DNA from: Sorex araneus
Lineage: Eukaryota; Chordata; Mammalia; Eulipotyphla; Soricidae
Reading direction: 5' to 3'
NCBI RefSeq assembly: GCF_027595985.1
Contig: NC_073306.1
Coordinates: forward strand, 96,174,926-96,238,925
Length of the DNA stretch: 64,000 nucleotides
The translations under genes were made by a program, and so were the position numbers. Below, piece after piece: positions 1 to 10,483 of the stretch (position 1 is the first letter of the stretch; each line of letters opens with the position of its first letter). The notes beneath the pieces are model-generated. The model saw nothing but the letters and a program-made list of their open reading frames with translations, was not told the DNA's origin and did not search any database.

Positions 1-144
1 GAAGTTGAATTCAATGAGTAAGAGTCAGTGACTTTGTCAGTCTAGACTATGCATAAAATCTCCTGGAAACCCCGAAACTATGGGGCTCAGTTTTGTGGTT
101 GGCGAATCCATCGAGATGTGTGTGGAAGAGGTGGGGAGGGGGAG

Positions 145-283
145 GTGGGCCACATACAGCAGTGCTCAGGAATCACTCCCAGTGGTGCATGGGTGGCCAT
201 ATGCAGTGCTGGGGTCAAATGAGTTGGCAACATGCATGACAAGCGTCTAACCTGCCATAGTATTTATCTCTCTGATCCCTGTT
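145..283 (-). repeat. Diverged SOR-type SINE
   Basis: Antisense SINE body is recognisable from cagtgctcaggaatcactcc through ggccatatgcagtgctgggg to the degraded head. The poly(A) end is lost. Confidence 0.6.
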
Positions 284-730
284 TGCTTCTTTAAGATTTA
301 TACTCTCACTTTTCAGCTATAAGAAAAGATGAACTCCTGCAGTTCACTGCAGCTTGAATGGAACTGGGGGGTATCATATTTAGTGAATAAGTCAGAAGAA
401 ATACAAATATTGATTGACCTCGTTCATCTGTGGTATATTAAGAAACAAAACATGGGAGTGCACAGTATCAAAGGATGACAAACCTTTGGTCTTAGACTAT
501 AAAACTCAGACAACCAAGCAAGGGATGATCAAGGATTTGGTGGGGAAGAGGGGTGGGGATGAAGGGACAGACTAGAAATGACATAAAAAAAAAGTGGTAG
601 AAGGGTCTTTGGCATTTTGGGCGGTGGCAAAGATGCAGTAATTAGACACTAAATATGAATGTTAACACTATTTTAAACATGTGACCTAAATATAGTAATC
701 AGATTAACTTTTTTGAATGACTTCTGTTCT
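284..730. other. No recognised feature
   Basis: Unique-looking AT-rich sequence. I see no exon, repeat family or RNA gene here. Confidence 0.4.
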
Positions 731-880
731 GGGACTGGGGAGATAGCTCAAAGAGCAAGACTACTCAGAGGCCCTGAGTCCAACCCCCAGGTCAAGGCTT
801 TATTCCATATGGTCCCACAAGTACTGCTGGGTGTAGCCCTAGTGGCCCCTCTGGAACTGAGGGTACCTGGGACTGGGCCC
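731..880 (+). repeat. Old SINE of a related subfamily
   Basis: The head gggactggggagatagctca differs from the young SOR type and resembles the copy at 56326-56486. The middle still reads catatggtcccacaagtactg. It looks like an older tRNA-derived layer. Confidence 0.5.
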
Positions 881-1204
881 ATAGCCCTTCACCTTGGGCA
901 GGCCTCCCTTCCCCCACTCCCCACCCAAAAGAACTCAAACATTCTGGTGACTAAACATAAGGACATGTGACTTGTGAGTGGAACTCATAATAATAACAAA
1001 AAAGGTCTTCGAGTGACAGTTTTGTTGATATTAGACAAAAGAACCAGAAAGTTCGTGGCCTGTGAGCCATCAGGTTCTCTGTCCTGGGCAATGCTTTGGG
1101 GACACCGTTCTCTTCAGGCCATCATGTAGCTTCATAGGAGTATATAACTCCAGAAGCTGAAGCGTTCCGCGTTCCATATGTCAGGCATTAAAATTGTTCT
1201 CCAA

Positions 1205-1404
1205 AAATGAAGTGAAATTCATCAGTTATACAGTTGGAGGCGGGGGCGGGGGTATGCTGGGGTTTTTGGTGGTGGAATATGTGCACTGGTGAAGGGATGG
1301 GTGTTTGAATATTGTATAACTGAGACATAAACCTGAGAACTTTATAACTTTCCACATGGTGATTCAATAAAAATTTTTAAAAAATAAATAAATAAAAATA
1401 AAAT
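1205..1404 (+). mobile_element. L1 3' end, 5'-truncated
   Basis: Sense L1 3'UTR with the landmarks ggggtttttggtggtgg, cactggtgaagggatgggtg and ccacatggtgattcaataaa, ending in an (AAATA)n tail. A 15-bp target duplication aaaattgttctccaa flanks it at 1190-1204 and 1405-1419. Confidence 0.8.
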
Positions 1405-1667
1405 AAAATTGTTCTCCAATATCATCATACAGAGATCAGCATTAAAAAAAAAATACAAGGATGTCACAAAAAGGTGACCCTGGATGAAGTAAATCTACTT
1501 TTCCACACTTTCATCCATGGATATGGTTGACATTTACTACATGCCAGTTCTAAGTGCTGTTCTAGGCTTCTAGGCTTTGGAGATTCAAGAGGAAGTAAAA
1601 CAAAATGGTTTCTGTTCCATCAATGGACAGAGAAAGACAATGAATAGTATCTAAAGAGGAAAAGAGC

Positions 1668-1832
1668 GGGCAGAGTGATAGTACAGCAGGTAGGGCATTT
1701 GCCTTGCCGACCCAGGTTTGATTCCCAGCATCCCATATAGTCCCCCGAGTATCGCCAGGTGTAATTCCTGAGTGCATGTGCCAAGAGTGACTCCTGTGCA
1801 TCACGGGTGTGACCCAAAAAGCAAAAGAAAAA
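1668..1832 (+). repeat. SOR-type SINE
   Basis: Nearly complete sense copy from cagagtgatagtacagcagg to gtgacccaaaaagc plus an A-rich tail. The short repeat gaaaagagc occurs on both sides, as expected of a target duplication. Confidence 0.9.
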
Positions 1833-1982
1833 AGGAAGAAGAAAAGAGCAATTTTCAAATGAAGAAGAAGAAAAGAGCATTCTTCATTCCTCTGATATTT
1901 CTTACAGTATCTTCTAAGTGCCTGATTCTTTGTACTGGATGGAGGGCATAAAATAAAGAACAAAATTCACCTTCTTTTAATT

Positions 1983-2065
1983 TGTGGTGCTGGGCATTTA
2001 AGCCAAAGCCTCACACAGGTGAGGCATGTGCTCTGCCACTGAACCACAGTCCCAGTCTTGCATTT
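1983..2065 (-). repeat. Old tRNA-derived SINE fragment
   Basis: Antisense fragment of the older type, with cctcacacaggtgaggcatg and ctgccactgaaccacag. It is similar to the copy at 6240-6330. Confidence 0.4.
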
Positions 2066-2645
2066 GCTGGACTCCTAGCTCTAATGTCATGGGGAATTCG
2101 ATCTCATAAGAGCACTGAGGACATGGGAGGTCTCCAACCCAATCCTGGGAGGGCCCAGAAGTATTTGAAAGTGCATTTTTATCTCTAAAGTCTCAGAAAA
2201 TAAGCATGCTTAGTTATGAGAACTAAAGGTGGAAGTGTGCAATGTCTCTTGAGCGATGGACTTAGACTGTCACAGCCTGCGTGCAGTGAGGGCCCTTCCA
2301 CATGTCACATTGTTAGCCAGAACAACAGCAAACAGAACTGCCAGTAGAGTTTCCATTGTTCTTCATAGTCACACTTTATACCCAGTCCACAAGAAAAGTC
2401 CAGGAAGGTTATAGAATTACAAATATTTGCCCCTCTAAATGCATTTGCAGTAGTAGCTTTGTCAAGTCCTGCAACTAAAATGGGGAATCAGCCTTAGAAT
2501 TGGTCTGTGATTCATTGAATCATATTGTCAATGGTTAACTTTTTTGTCTTAACAGGCTTGATTATGTAAGAGAATAGGAGAGGAAGTAAGGTGAAGAGTA
2601 GACAGGAAATCTCAATGCTAACTTTTCTATAAATCTAAAATACAA
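2066..2645. other. No recognised feature
   Basis: Unique-looking sequence with no exon or repeat that I can name. Confidence 0.4.
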
Positions 2646-2806
2646 AAAGGGGCAGAGAGATAGTTATAATGCGTGCTTGCCTTGCACATGGCCAACCCGA
2701 TTTGATCCCCAGCACCACAGAGGGCCCCCAAGTTCCAGGAGGCTTGATCCCTGAGCACAAAGCCCTAAGTACAGCCATGTGTGTCCCAACACACAAAGCA
2801 AACAAA
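2646..2806 (+). repeat. SOR-type SINE, diverged
   Basis: Sense copy with gcagagagatagttataatg, the degenerate B box cgatttgatcccc and the end gtgtgtcccaacacacaaagc. Confidence 0.85.
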
Positions 2807-3124
2807 AAAACTAAGATTACGAAAGAGAAACAAAGAAGAGAACGCAGCACCTTGATCCGAAGAGACAAACCCAGGGTAATCCTGGAGGTTAATAAAGGCT
2901 CAACTCAGATCCTGCACTAACATGAGGAAAATGACTTGGAGACCCAAACGGGTTAGCAATTTCATTTGCAATATTCTCTACTGGCGTTGAAATTCATAAT
3001 GAGATTTTTTTTTCCTTGCAGATTTTCTTTCCTACTAGGCATTGCTGTCTCAAGAATTAAAAGATCCTTCCTCTCATTTCATTTACCACAAGCCCTCCAG
3101 TTCAGTTCAGTAGCGAATGGTGAG

Positions 3125-3260
3125 GTTGTATATATTCTTATAGCTACAGAGTATTTCATTGTGTATCTACACCCCACATTTTTATCCATTCTTTTGTCAT
3201 TGGACATGTGGCTTGCTTCTGCAGCTTTGCTATTGTACTAGCGCTAAAGTGAACATAAGA
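3125..3260 (-). mobile_element. Old L1 ORF2 fragment
   Basis: The plus strand reads as the reverse complement of L1 ORF2 near its C-terminus, including gtatttcattgtgtatctac and ggacatgtggcttgcttctg. It is heavily mutated and abuts the SINE at 3262. Confidence 0.6.
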
Positions 3261-3261
3261 G

Positions 3262-3448
3262 GGGGCTGGAGTGATAGCACATCAGGTAGGGCGTTTGCCT
3301 TGCACACGCCCAACCTGGGTTCGATTCCCAGCATCCCATATGGTTCCCTGAGCACTGCCAGGGGTAATTCCTGAGTGTAGAGCCAGGAGTAACCCCTGTC
3401 AATCACCGGGTGTGACCCAAAAAGCAAAAAAAAAAAAAAAAAAAAAAA
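3262..3448 (+). repeat. SOR-type SINE, young
   Basis: Full-length sense copy with intact A-box and B-box regions (ggttcgattcccagc), the end gtgacccaaaaagc and about 20 A. Confidence 0.95.
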
Positions 3449-3769
3449 GAACCATGGTGGATTGTTTTGTGCACTGATGGCTATGAGGGGTGACAACTAT
3501 ACAACAAGCCCGTAGACGTCAACACTAGTGCAAACATGTTAGCTTAATGCAGCAGTAAAAATAAGCAAACTGTAGACATACTGAATTCACCATGCTGTCA
3601 CCGAAGGCGGTGATCAACTGCAGCTGCTGAGGGACCAGGACAGGCAGTAGACTCAGGGGCACACACGCTGGTGTCAGTAGTTAAGACTCCAGCACAGTTG
3701 CTTCCTACTGCTTTCATCTGGCTGTGAGGCAGAGAGAGAGCAAAGATGAGAAAAGAAACAAAGAAGAAG
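3449..3769. other. No recognised feature
   Basis: Unique-looking sequence. A short (GA)n run at 3733-3791 leads into the next SINE. Confidence 0.4.
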
Positions 3770-3945
3770 CGGGCTAGAGAGAGAGAGAGAACTGCAAGGA
3801 AGACGCTGGCCTTGGATGGACTATATTTAATCCCTGCCACTGCAAATAGAAACCCCCTGAGCATCACCAGAAGTGATCCCTGAGCACAAAGCCAGGGGTA
3901 AGCCCTGAGCACAGCTGGGTGTGCCCACTTGCCCAACCCAAAATT
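3770..3945 (+). repeat. SOR-type SINE, old
   Basis: Sense copy with a degraded head. The distal half (gagcatcaccagaagtgatc, gagcacagctgggtgtgccc) is clear. Confidence 0.7.
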
Positions 3946-3967
3946 AAACTGAATACAGTGTAAAGAA

Positions 3968-4209
3968 GGGCTGGAGCGATAGCACAGCAGTTGGGCATTC
4001 ACCTTTCACACCGGCAACCCGAGTTCGATTCCTCCGCCCCTCTCGGAGAGCCCGGCAAGCTACCAAGAGTATCGAGCCCGCGTGGTAGAGCCTGGCAAGC
4101 TACCCGTGTGTATTGGATATGCCAAAAACAGTAACAATAAGTCTCTCAATGAGACGTTACTGGTGCCTGCTCTCACAAATTGATGAGCAACGGGATGACA
4201 GTGACAGTG
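3968..4209 (+). mobile_element. Chimeric SINE: tRNA head plus RTE-LINE tail
   Basis: The first 75 bp are the SOR tRNA-derived head (ggctggagcgatagcacagc, B box gagttcgattcc). The body is unlike SOR: gagagcccggcaagctacca, then gagcctggcaagctacccgt and tggatatgccaaaaacagta. The last 60 bp (gttactggtgcctgctc, cgggatgaca) match the reverse complement of the RTE 3' end at 40461-40520. It ends in (GACAGT)n instead of poly(A). A perfect 13-bp target duplication acagtgtaaagaa (3955-3967 and 4210-4222) shows that it moved as one unit. RTE-dependent mobilisation is my inference from the shared tail. Confidence 0.88.
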
Positions 4210-4237
4210 ACAGTGTAAAGAAATTAAAAGTCACCTT

Positions 4238-4405
4238 AAAAGCCGGGGCGATATTACAGCATGTACAGTATTTGCCTTGCATGTAGCCAACTGGGGTTCA
4301 TATCTGGCACCCCTTATAGACCCTGAATCCTGCCAGGAGTGATTCCTGAGCACAGAACCAGGCGCACACCCTGAGCATAGCCCGGTGTGTACCGCAAACC
4401 AAAAA
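4238..4405 (+). repeat. SOR-type SINE, diverged
   Basis: Sense copy starting at gccggggcgatattacagca. The middle (cctgccaggagtgattcctg) is clear. Confidence 0.85.
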
Positions 4406-4779
4406 CAAACCACAAAACAAAGAGACTTGAGCTTGAGTGTTGATTACTTCACGTTTGAGGCTGGAGAGACACTTGGCTGGAGAGACACTTGTAGAAACTA
4501 TCGCCACTTCTAGAAGCCGGGAGATTCCAAGCTAACCAGGCGAGGACGCATGTACAGGGAGAGGTTTTCATTGTTGTTTTCACAGTTGTCACATTTATAT
4601 TTTTACAGTGTAATTTGTATTTATTTATAGATTTACAAAGTTATTCATAATTGAATTTTAAGCATACTATGTTCTGGCATCAATCCTGCAACCATTATCA
4701 ATTTCCCTCCACCAGGCTTCCTGGGTTCCCTCCCAGAGGGTACGGTTTTTTTCTTTTTCAATTTTTTATGGGGGATGTA
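4406..4779. other. No recognised feature
   Basis: AT-rich unique-looking sequence. A 17-bp direct repeat (gctggagagacacttg) lies near 4461-4494. Confidence 0.4.
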
Positions 4780-4933
4780 TGGGAGGTTTGGGCCACAACT
4801 ATGGGTTACTCCTGGCTCTGTACTCAGGAATTACACCTGGTGGTGCTCGGGTGGCCATATGGGATGCTTGGAATTAAATCCAAGTTGCCACGCACAAGGC
4901 AAATGCCCTACACTGTAACATTTCTTCAGCCCC
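4780..4933 (-). repeat. SOR-type SINE
   Basis: Antisense copy with gttactcctggctctgtact, catatgggatgcttgg and the head remnant cttcagcccc. Confidence 0.85.
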
Positions 4934-5870
4934 TGGGGTGGGGGGTAGTTTTCTGAGCCAGGAGCTTTGGGGTTTAGCCAGGAGGCTAAACACTTCCCGA
5001 GAGTTTTCCTTCAGCATCAACACCCACAGGTAGTTCTATCTCAGCCTGCCCACACTCCTTACCATATCCCCCACCGTTGCCTTATTGGACTTCTGGGACC
5101 ACCTTTTTGGGACCCCCCAGCCTCCCTAGCACTCATCACTTGCCATCGATTCTCAGTAAACCCAATTGTCAAAAACTCCCCACTCACAGGTTAAAACATG
5201 ATTCTCTTGTGAATATCAAATGAGCATGCAACAGATGCACTCACCAAGGAGGAAACTAACTGAAAGGGAAATCTAATCATACAAGGGAAAGCAGAATGCT
5301 GGGGGAAAAGAGAAAGTGATGTCCGGAAGAGCGGGGGAGCAACTACGCAGACAAGGAGGACTTCATTGGCCTAAAAACATCCCGAGTGGGAATGGCGTCT
5401 ACCACCCCAGCCGGAAACAGCTTCAAGAAGAGGATCTGCTTTTCTGCCTTGCGGAGCTCGGGTGAGGTAACAGCTGACACTTGTTCTAGTGGTTTTTCAG
5501 GAAATTTATGCACATTCAACAGGGAGCCTGCGAGTGTGTGTGACTGAGAATGGGCGATGAATCCAAGTCCCATGTTCTGAGAATGCAGAGAAATGTCACG
5601 GGGGAGTGGATTTAGTGAGGTAAAGAGGAAGGAGACTAGAGGTTGAGAAGGCCGTGGCTGTCTGGGCTCCACTGGGGGAAACTGGCCCAAACTGGTCAGC
5701 TGGGATCTCAGGTCTTTATCAGTGCAAATTGCCCTGAAAGTCCTGCTTTGGCCCAATCGGAGTCAATAAAATGCCTCAAGAAAGCTTCTCCCAGAGAGGA
5801 CAACACTCGGCCTTGTAGGACAAGCCTTAGGCCAGTCTGGTTTAGCTTTGCTTTTTCCTTCTTCTTAATT
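4934..5870. other. No recognised feature
   Basis: About 940 bp of unique-looking sequence. Open frames of up to 137 codons exist, but none has recognisable protein features or splice context. Confidence 0.4.
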
Positions 5871-6003
5871 TATTTTTTTATTTTTGGCAGTGGGGGGGCT
5901 TCTATGCTGCTCAAACCCTGTGGTGCCAGGGGTGAGCCAGGACTCCCTGCTGAGGGCTCAAAAGAATACGGTGGTGGGAATCGAACCACTGTACTAACTC
6001 CAG
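5871..6003 (-). repeat. Old SINE remnant
   Basis: Antisense remnant with the degraded landmarks ggtggtgggaatcgaacca and ctgtactaactccagg. Confidence 0.5.
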
Positions 6004-6019
6004 GTCCTGCCTTTTGTTA

Positions 6020-6165
6020 CTTTTTTTTCTTTCCTCTTTTTTGACCAGACCTGGCTGTACTCAGGCATCACTTCTGGAGGCTCGGGGACCATATGAGGTG
6101 TAGGAATTGAACCCAGGTCCGCAGTGTGCAAGGCAAACGTCCTACCCACTGTTCTATCTCTCTGA
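6020..6165 (-). repeat. SOR-type SINE, diverged
   Basis: Antisense copy containing gaccatatgaggtgtaggaa, ttgaacccaggtccgcag and gtgcaaggcaaacgtcctac. Confidence 0.8.
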
Positions 6166-6239
6166 CACCAGTTACATTTCTAATGAGTGAAAATGAGTCA
6201 GTGAAGGCAGGGGCTTAATGAAGATCAGTCTTTTTGTAT

Positions 6240-6330
6240 TTATTTATAATTCGTTGCAGGGCCAGGGACTGAACCCAGGGCCTCACACATACAAGAAAAA
6301 TGCTCTAATGCTGAGCCACACCCCAACCCT
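6240..6330 (-). repeat. Old tRNA-derived SINE fragment
   Basis: Older type with gggactgaacccagggcctc, then atgctgagccacacccc, matching the fragment at 1983. Confidence 0.45.
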
Positions 6331-6494
6331 TTTACAGTTAAAGACAGAATTGCTTGGTTGTCATGTGGGGATGCAGGATAAGACCCATTTTGAAGTACCA
6401 CAAAGTATAGCTGTCATTCATGGTCAGTGGGCCATGTGTAACTCCTCTCTAGCGTTTCAGGTTTTTTTTCCTAAATTGTCCTGAAATTTTGAAT

Positions 6495-6650
6495 TTTTTT
6501 TTTATTGTTGTTTCATCCCACACTTGAAGACACAGGCTGTGTTTTGGTGTTATTCTTGGCTATAATTCAGGGATCACTTCTTGAGGAGCCATATAGGGTC
6601 CTTTGGATTGGGTCCGAATGGTCATAGACAAGGCTTACCTTCTCAGACAC
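6495..6650 (-). repeat. SOR-type SINE, strongly diverged
   Basis: Degraded antisense copy. cagggatcacttcttgagga and gccatatagggtcctttgg are still recognisable. Confidence 0.55.
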
Positions 6651-6655
6651 CAGAT

Positions 6656-6848
6656 TTTTTTTTTAATTTTTTCTTTTAATTTTTTGCTTTCTGGGTCACA
6701 CCTGGCAATGCTCAGGGTTTACTCCTGGCTATGCACTCAGGAATTACTCCTGGTGGTGCTCAGGGGACCATATGGGATGCTGGGAATCAAACCCAGGTTG
6801 GCTGCGTGCAAGGCAAACGCCCTACCCACTGTGCTATCGCTCCAGTCC
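6656..6848 (-). repeat. SOR-type SINE, young
   Basis: Full-length antisense copy with the poly(T) end near 6656. tttctgggtcacacctggca, gaccatatgggatgctggga and gtgctatcgctccagtccc are all near consensus. Confidence 0.95.
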
Positions 6849-6913
6849 CAACACCAGAAATTTTGAATTTAATATTTTGCACGTCACTCTTGGTTTCTAC
6901 GTCACCTATCAAT

Positions 6914-7075
6914 TTTTTTTGGTTTGTTTTTGTTTGGGAACCACACCCTGTGTGCTCAGGGCTGACTCCTGGCTCTGTGCTTAGGCATCACTCTTGGCAG
7001 ACACCATATGTGGGGCTGGGGATGGAACCAGGGTGATCAGCATGCAAGGCAGGCACCCAGCCCTCTGCTCCAGCC
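6914..7075 (-). repeat. SOR-type SINE, diverged
   Basis: Antisense copy with gctgactcctggctctgtgc, catatgtggggctgggg and ctctgctccagccc. Confidence 0.85.
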
Positions 7076-7280
7076 CACCTATCGATTCCTTATGTGCTCC
7101 ATTTCATAGAGTAAAATTTGTTTCAACTTGCAATTTTTGACATATAGTTAGTATAATAAGGCTTATTTATTTATTCATTTGAAGGCAGGGGGTTCCCAAG
7201 CAGGTATAAAGGGGCCCAGGGCCACCCACAGCATCACCCAGCAGGACCCAGCTGGCCCAATGATCTGTGAGTGATGAGTC
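7076..7280. other. No recognised feature
   Basis: Unique-looking sequence containing a short (TTAT)n stretch near 7164. Confidence 0.35.
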
Positions 7281-7455
7281 CAGGGCCCTCAGGATAACAG
7301 TGAGAGGAGCATAGGGTTACCTCTGACCATGCTCAGAGGACCTTATGAGGTACTAGGGAAACAACCAGGTCAGCCTCAGGTTAATAGTGAAGGGAGCATA
7401 TGGTTAAGAAAATCAAACTCAGGTTCCTGCACATGTGAGGCATGCACCCCTGGCC
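7281..7455 (-). repeat. Old SINE remnant
   Basis: Weak antisense resemblance in gaccatgctcagaggacctt, atgaggtactaggga and catgtgaggcatgcacccc. The call is tentative. Confidence 0.4.
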
Positions 7456-7549
7456 CCCTGAATATCTGTCTCCCGGTTAGTTCGATAAAGTGTTTTATAC
7501 TGCCCTGAATATCTGTCTCACGGTTAGTTTGATAAAGTATTTTATACTG
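7456..7549. repeat. 47-bp tandem duplication
   Basis: Two adjacent 47-bp units (7456-7502 and 7503-7549), each starting ccctgaatatctgtctc and ending ttttatactg. They differ at three positions, so the duplication is fairly recent. Confidence 0.95.
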
Positions 7550-8337
7550 CTCTGACCGTACTCCAATCCCCCATCTAATAGTAGGATGCATCATTGCACC
7601 AGATGCACATTATTTCTTACCTATCCCAAAGCATGTACTATTCCCATGGAATTGGTTCCCTCCTACATTCACAAAGTTGTCATTCACGGTTACAGTCAGC
7701 TGATGGGATGGTGGTCACAGAGAACAGAGAGTGTATCAGACATGGTAGACTTGCATCCTGGTGCCTGAGAGCTGCATTGCAGTTTGGAGCCAATGAAAAG
7801 GAGTAATGAAACAGGCTATCACCAGGGCAATTTCTGCAGGGTCTCAGATGCATAGGAGGTCCCTGCATAAGACAAGGACGGTGCTTCAGTAACCCTCCTG
7901 TCTCTTGTGGCCAAGATGAGAGCAGTTGATGAGGGCTGGCCAAGATGAGGGCTGGCCACAAGATGAGGGCTGGCCACTCCCAGCCGCCCTCCCGGTAAAG
8001 GTGTCAGTCATGATTTTATGCAGAATAGCAGGCGCCCTATTCTAGAGTCAGGATTCTCTTAAGGATAGAATGCCTATCTGTCGCCCCGAAAGTGGCGCTT
8101 GCATCAGTGTTGTTAGCAGGAAGCAATGGGAGATTATAGTCTGCATGCCTGCCAGTTTTACAGAAACATTAAATCAGATCTTTTTATCTGATTTATGCAT
8201 ACACAATTATGTTCTGTTTCCCAATAATTTTATTTGTAACTGGGGTGAAAATGTCACAATGCTATACCAGCCATCTGCCATTTGTTTTCTAATTGGTACT
8301 TTCCCTTTCTAATTGGCATTTTCCTTCTTTATTTGAC
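7550..8337. other. No recognised feature
   Basis: Unique-looking sequence. A short direct repeat (gatgagggctggcca) occurs about three times near 7916-7972. Confidence 0.4.
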
Positions 8338-8532
8338 TTATTTTTTTGTTTGTTTGTTTGTTTGGTTTTGGGCTTTGGGTCACACCACCCAGCAATGCTC
8401 AGGTTACTCCTGGCTCTGCACTCAGGAGTTACCACTGACAGTGCTCAGGAGACCTTGTGAACTACTGGGGATAGAACTGGGTCAGCTGCATGTAAGAAAA
8501 ACATCTTTCCTGCTGTACTGTGGCTCTGGCCC
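8338..8532 (-). repeat. SOR-type SINE
   Basis: Antisense copy with the tail now (TTTG)n, tttgggtcacaccacccagc and gtactgtggctctggcccc. Confidence 0.9.
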
Positions 8533-8559
8533 CCACACTTCACCTTATAATTTATCCCT

Positions 8560-8700
8560 TAGGGTTACTTTTAGTGGATTTTTCAGGGGGTTACATACCT
8601 GACAGCCCTCAGGGGTATTTCTTACTCCACGTTGACTGGAGACCTGTGAGCTGCCAAGGGTTAAATGCGTGCCTACATGTAAAGCATGTGTGTAGCCCCT
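8560..8700 (-). repeat. Old SINE remnant
   Basis: Weak antisense resemblance from gacagccctcaggggtattt to gtgtgtagcccc. Confidence 0.45.
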
Positions 8701-9026
8701 TGAGCTTCTTGACAGCTTTAGGGTTTGCGTCATTCCTGTGCATGGCTGCAGCACTGACAGTACTAAGTTGATAGGTATTTCACTGTCTCTTCTACGCCCA
8801 CGGTTCCGTGATCTTGCTGTCTTCCATACCGCTTTCACCCCAGCTTTCAGATCTGGCTTGTTAGCGAGCGCTCAAGCCTTGGTGTAAGTTGGGAACTAAC
8901 TTGTAAGTTGACAAGGCTGCAGGAGTCTAAGGAGAGTGCCTTGTTTTCTAGCCAGTGCTCTTCGCCTCCCCTGAGTCAGTGCCTGACCTGCTTCCTTGAT
9001 GGCTCAGAGGAGAAAGCGGGTTAATC
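8701..9026. other. No recognised feature
   Basis: Unique-looking sequence with no exon signal that I can support. Confidence 0.4.
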
Positions 9027-9290
9027 AGGGTCAGAGAGACAGTGCAGTGGGTAGGGCACTCGTCTTGTAAGCGGCTGACCCCAGTTCGATTACGGGTACC
9101 CCATGTGGTTCCCTGGGCCCTGCCAGGAGTCATCCCTGAGCACAGAGCAAGGAGCAAACTCTGAGCCCTGCCAGGAGTCATCCCTGAGCACAAAGACAGG
9201 AGCAAACTCTGAACACTGCCAGGAGTCATCCCTGAGCACGGAGCAAGGAACAAACTCTGAGCCCTGCCAGGTGTGCCCCCACCACTCCCC
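9027..9290 (+). repeat. SOR-type SINE expanded by an internal tandem repeat
   Basis: A sense SINE starts at gggtcagagagacagtgcag and ends at ccaggtgtgccccc. It is about 100 bp longer than its relatives because the distal part was triplicated (see 9117-9260). Confidence 0.85.
9117..9260 (+). repeat. 48-bp x 3 tandem repeat inside the SINE
   Basis: Three 48-bp units start at 9117, 9165 and 9213 (ccctgccaggagtcatccct and so on), with a partial fourth at 9261. The unit is the SINE's own gccaggagt...gagcaaactctga segment. Confidence 0.95.
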
Positions 9291-9549
9291 CCCAAATGAG
9301 CAAATCAGATCTCCACTGCTCAGATAGTCTACTTTCTATCACTTGTCCTGCCAGGATAGAGGAATCATATTCCTATGTGTCTACAAACAATGTGTGCATG
9401 TAGTTTATTTTCTGATATAGGCAAGGATTCTGTATAATCTATTTGTATCATTTGGAAAGGTCCATCTGTTTTAACTTTGATGTAATAATTAAAAAGTTCC
9501 ATGCCTTAAATTCAATTTTGTCTTTTATAATGTTGTTCAGTTTTGTCTT

Positions 9550-9733
9550 TGTTTCACTTATTTATTTATTTTGATTTGGGGGCCACATCCTGTGGTGCTC
9601 AGGATCTACTCCTGGCTCTGTGATCAGGGATCATTCCTGATGGACTTGGGGGACCATATGCAGTGCCAGAGATCGAATGAGGGTCAGCCATGTGAGAGGC
9701 AAGCACCTGTCCTGTGCACTATGGCTCCAGCCC
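9550..9733 (-). repeat. SOR-type SINE, diverged
   Basis: Antisense copy with ggtgctcaggatctactcct, gggaccatatgcagtgccag and ctatggctccagccc. Confidence 0.85.
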
Positions 9734-9769
9734 ACATTTCCTTCTTTAATCATAGATTCGACTGACTCT

Positions 9770-9840
9770 CTCTTCCCTCTCCCTCCCTCCATCCCTCACC
9801 CCCCCTCACTTTCTCTGTCTCTGTCTCTCTCCCTGTCTCT
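9770..9840. repeat. CT-rich simple repeat
   Basis: Imperfect (TC)n and (CCCT)n tract. Confidence 0.8.
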
Positions 9841-10342
9841 CCCCACCCATCCCACCCCTGGGGCCTCCCCCTGGTGTTGGGGATCACCAGTCCTAGCGCC
9901 CCACAGCTGGCAGAGCAGAGCTTCTCTGGCCAGTGGTGCAAGGGTCAGCAGGTCACCCCTGTGGCTTCCAGTGTCGCTGGAGACAGGCACTCCCTGCTAG
10001 GCACATCCTGGGCGCCTCTGAGTTATTGCCCTTAGTAGGTCTCTCGTAAGCAACAAGTCACTGAAGTTCTTGAAGCAGATTGGGGTTTTAGGGATTCTAA
10101 CCTCATTGATTTTTCCCAGTGGGTTTGTCTGCCTAATTATTATACTCAGTTCCCACAGACTCATCGTCCGTGAGATGCTCGGATACTTGGATATTACAGA
10201 GACAATGGCCTATTTTCTACCATGTGCCCAGGCCCCTTAGCTCCTTATTTCCTATTTTCCAGTCATTTCCCCCCTGCACCATACCAAATAGTTATTCCTG
10301 CTTGTGAGCCTGAATTTCCTTCTGACTTACCACTTGCCAGGT
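9841..10342. other. No recognised feature
   Basis: Unique-looking sequence. A weak SINE-like stretch may lie at 9856-10010, but it is too degraded to call. Confidence 0.35.
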
Positions 10343-10483
10343 TTTGTTTGTTCATTTGGGGCCAGGGGGCACACAGGCTCTGCTCAGAGTTTGCTCCTGC
10401 CTCTGTGCTCAGGAACCGTAGTGGGCACCAGTCAGCTGCATCTAAGGCCAGCACCTTAGCGGCGGTGCTAGCTCTCTAGCCCC
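10343..10483 (-). repeat. SOR-type SINE, diverged
   Basis: Antisense copy with gtttgctcctgcctctgtgc, cagtcagctgcatctaaggc and tctctagcccc. Confidence 0.75.

Noticed and set aside
3262-3448. tRNA genes at SINE heads
   Set aside because: The heads keep pol III boxes but do not fold as complete tRNAs and lack a proper acceptor stem. They are SINEs.
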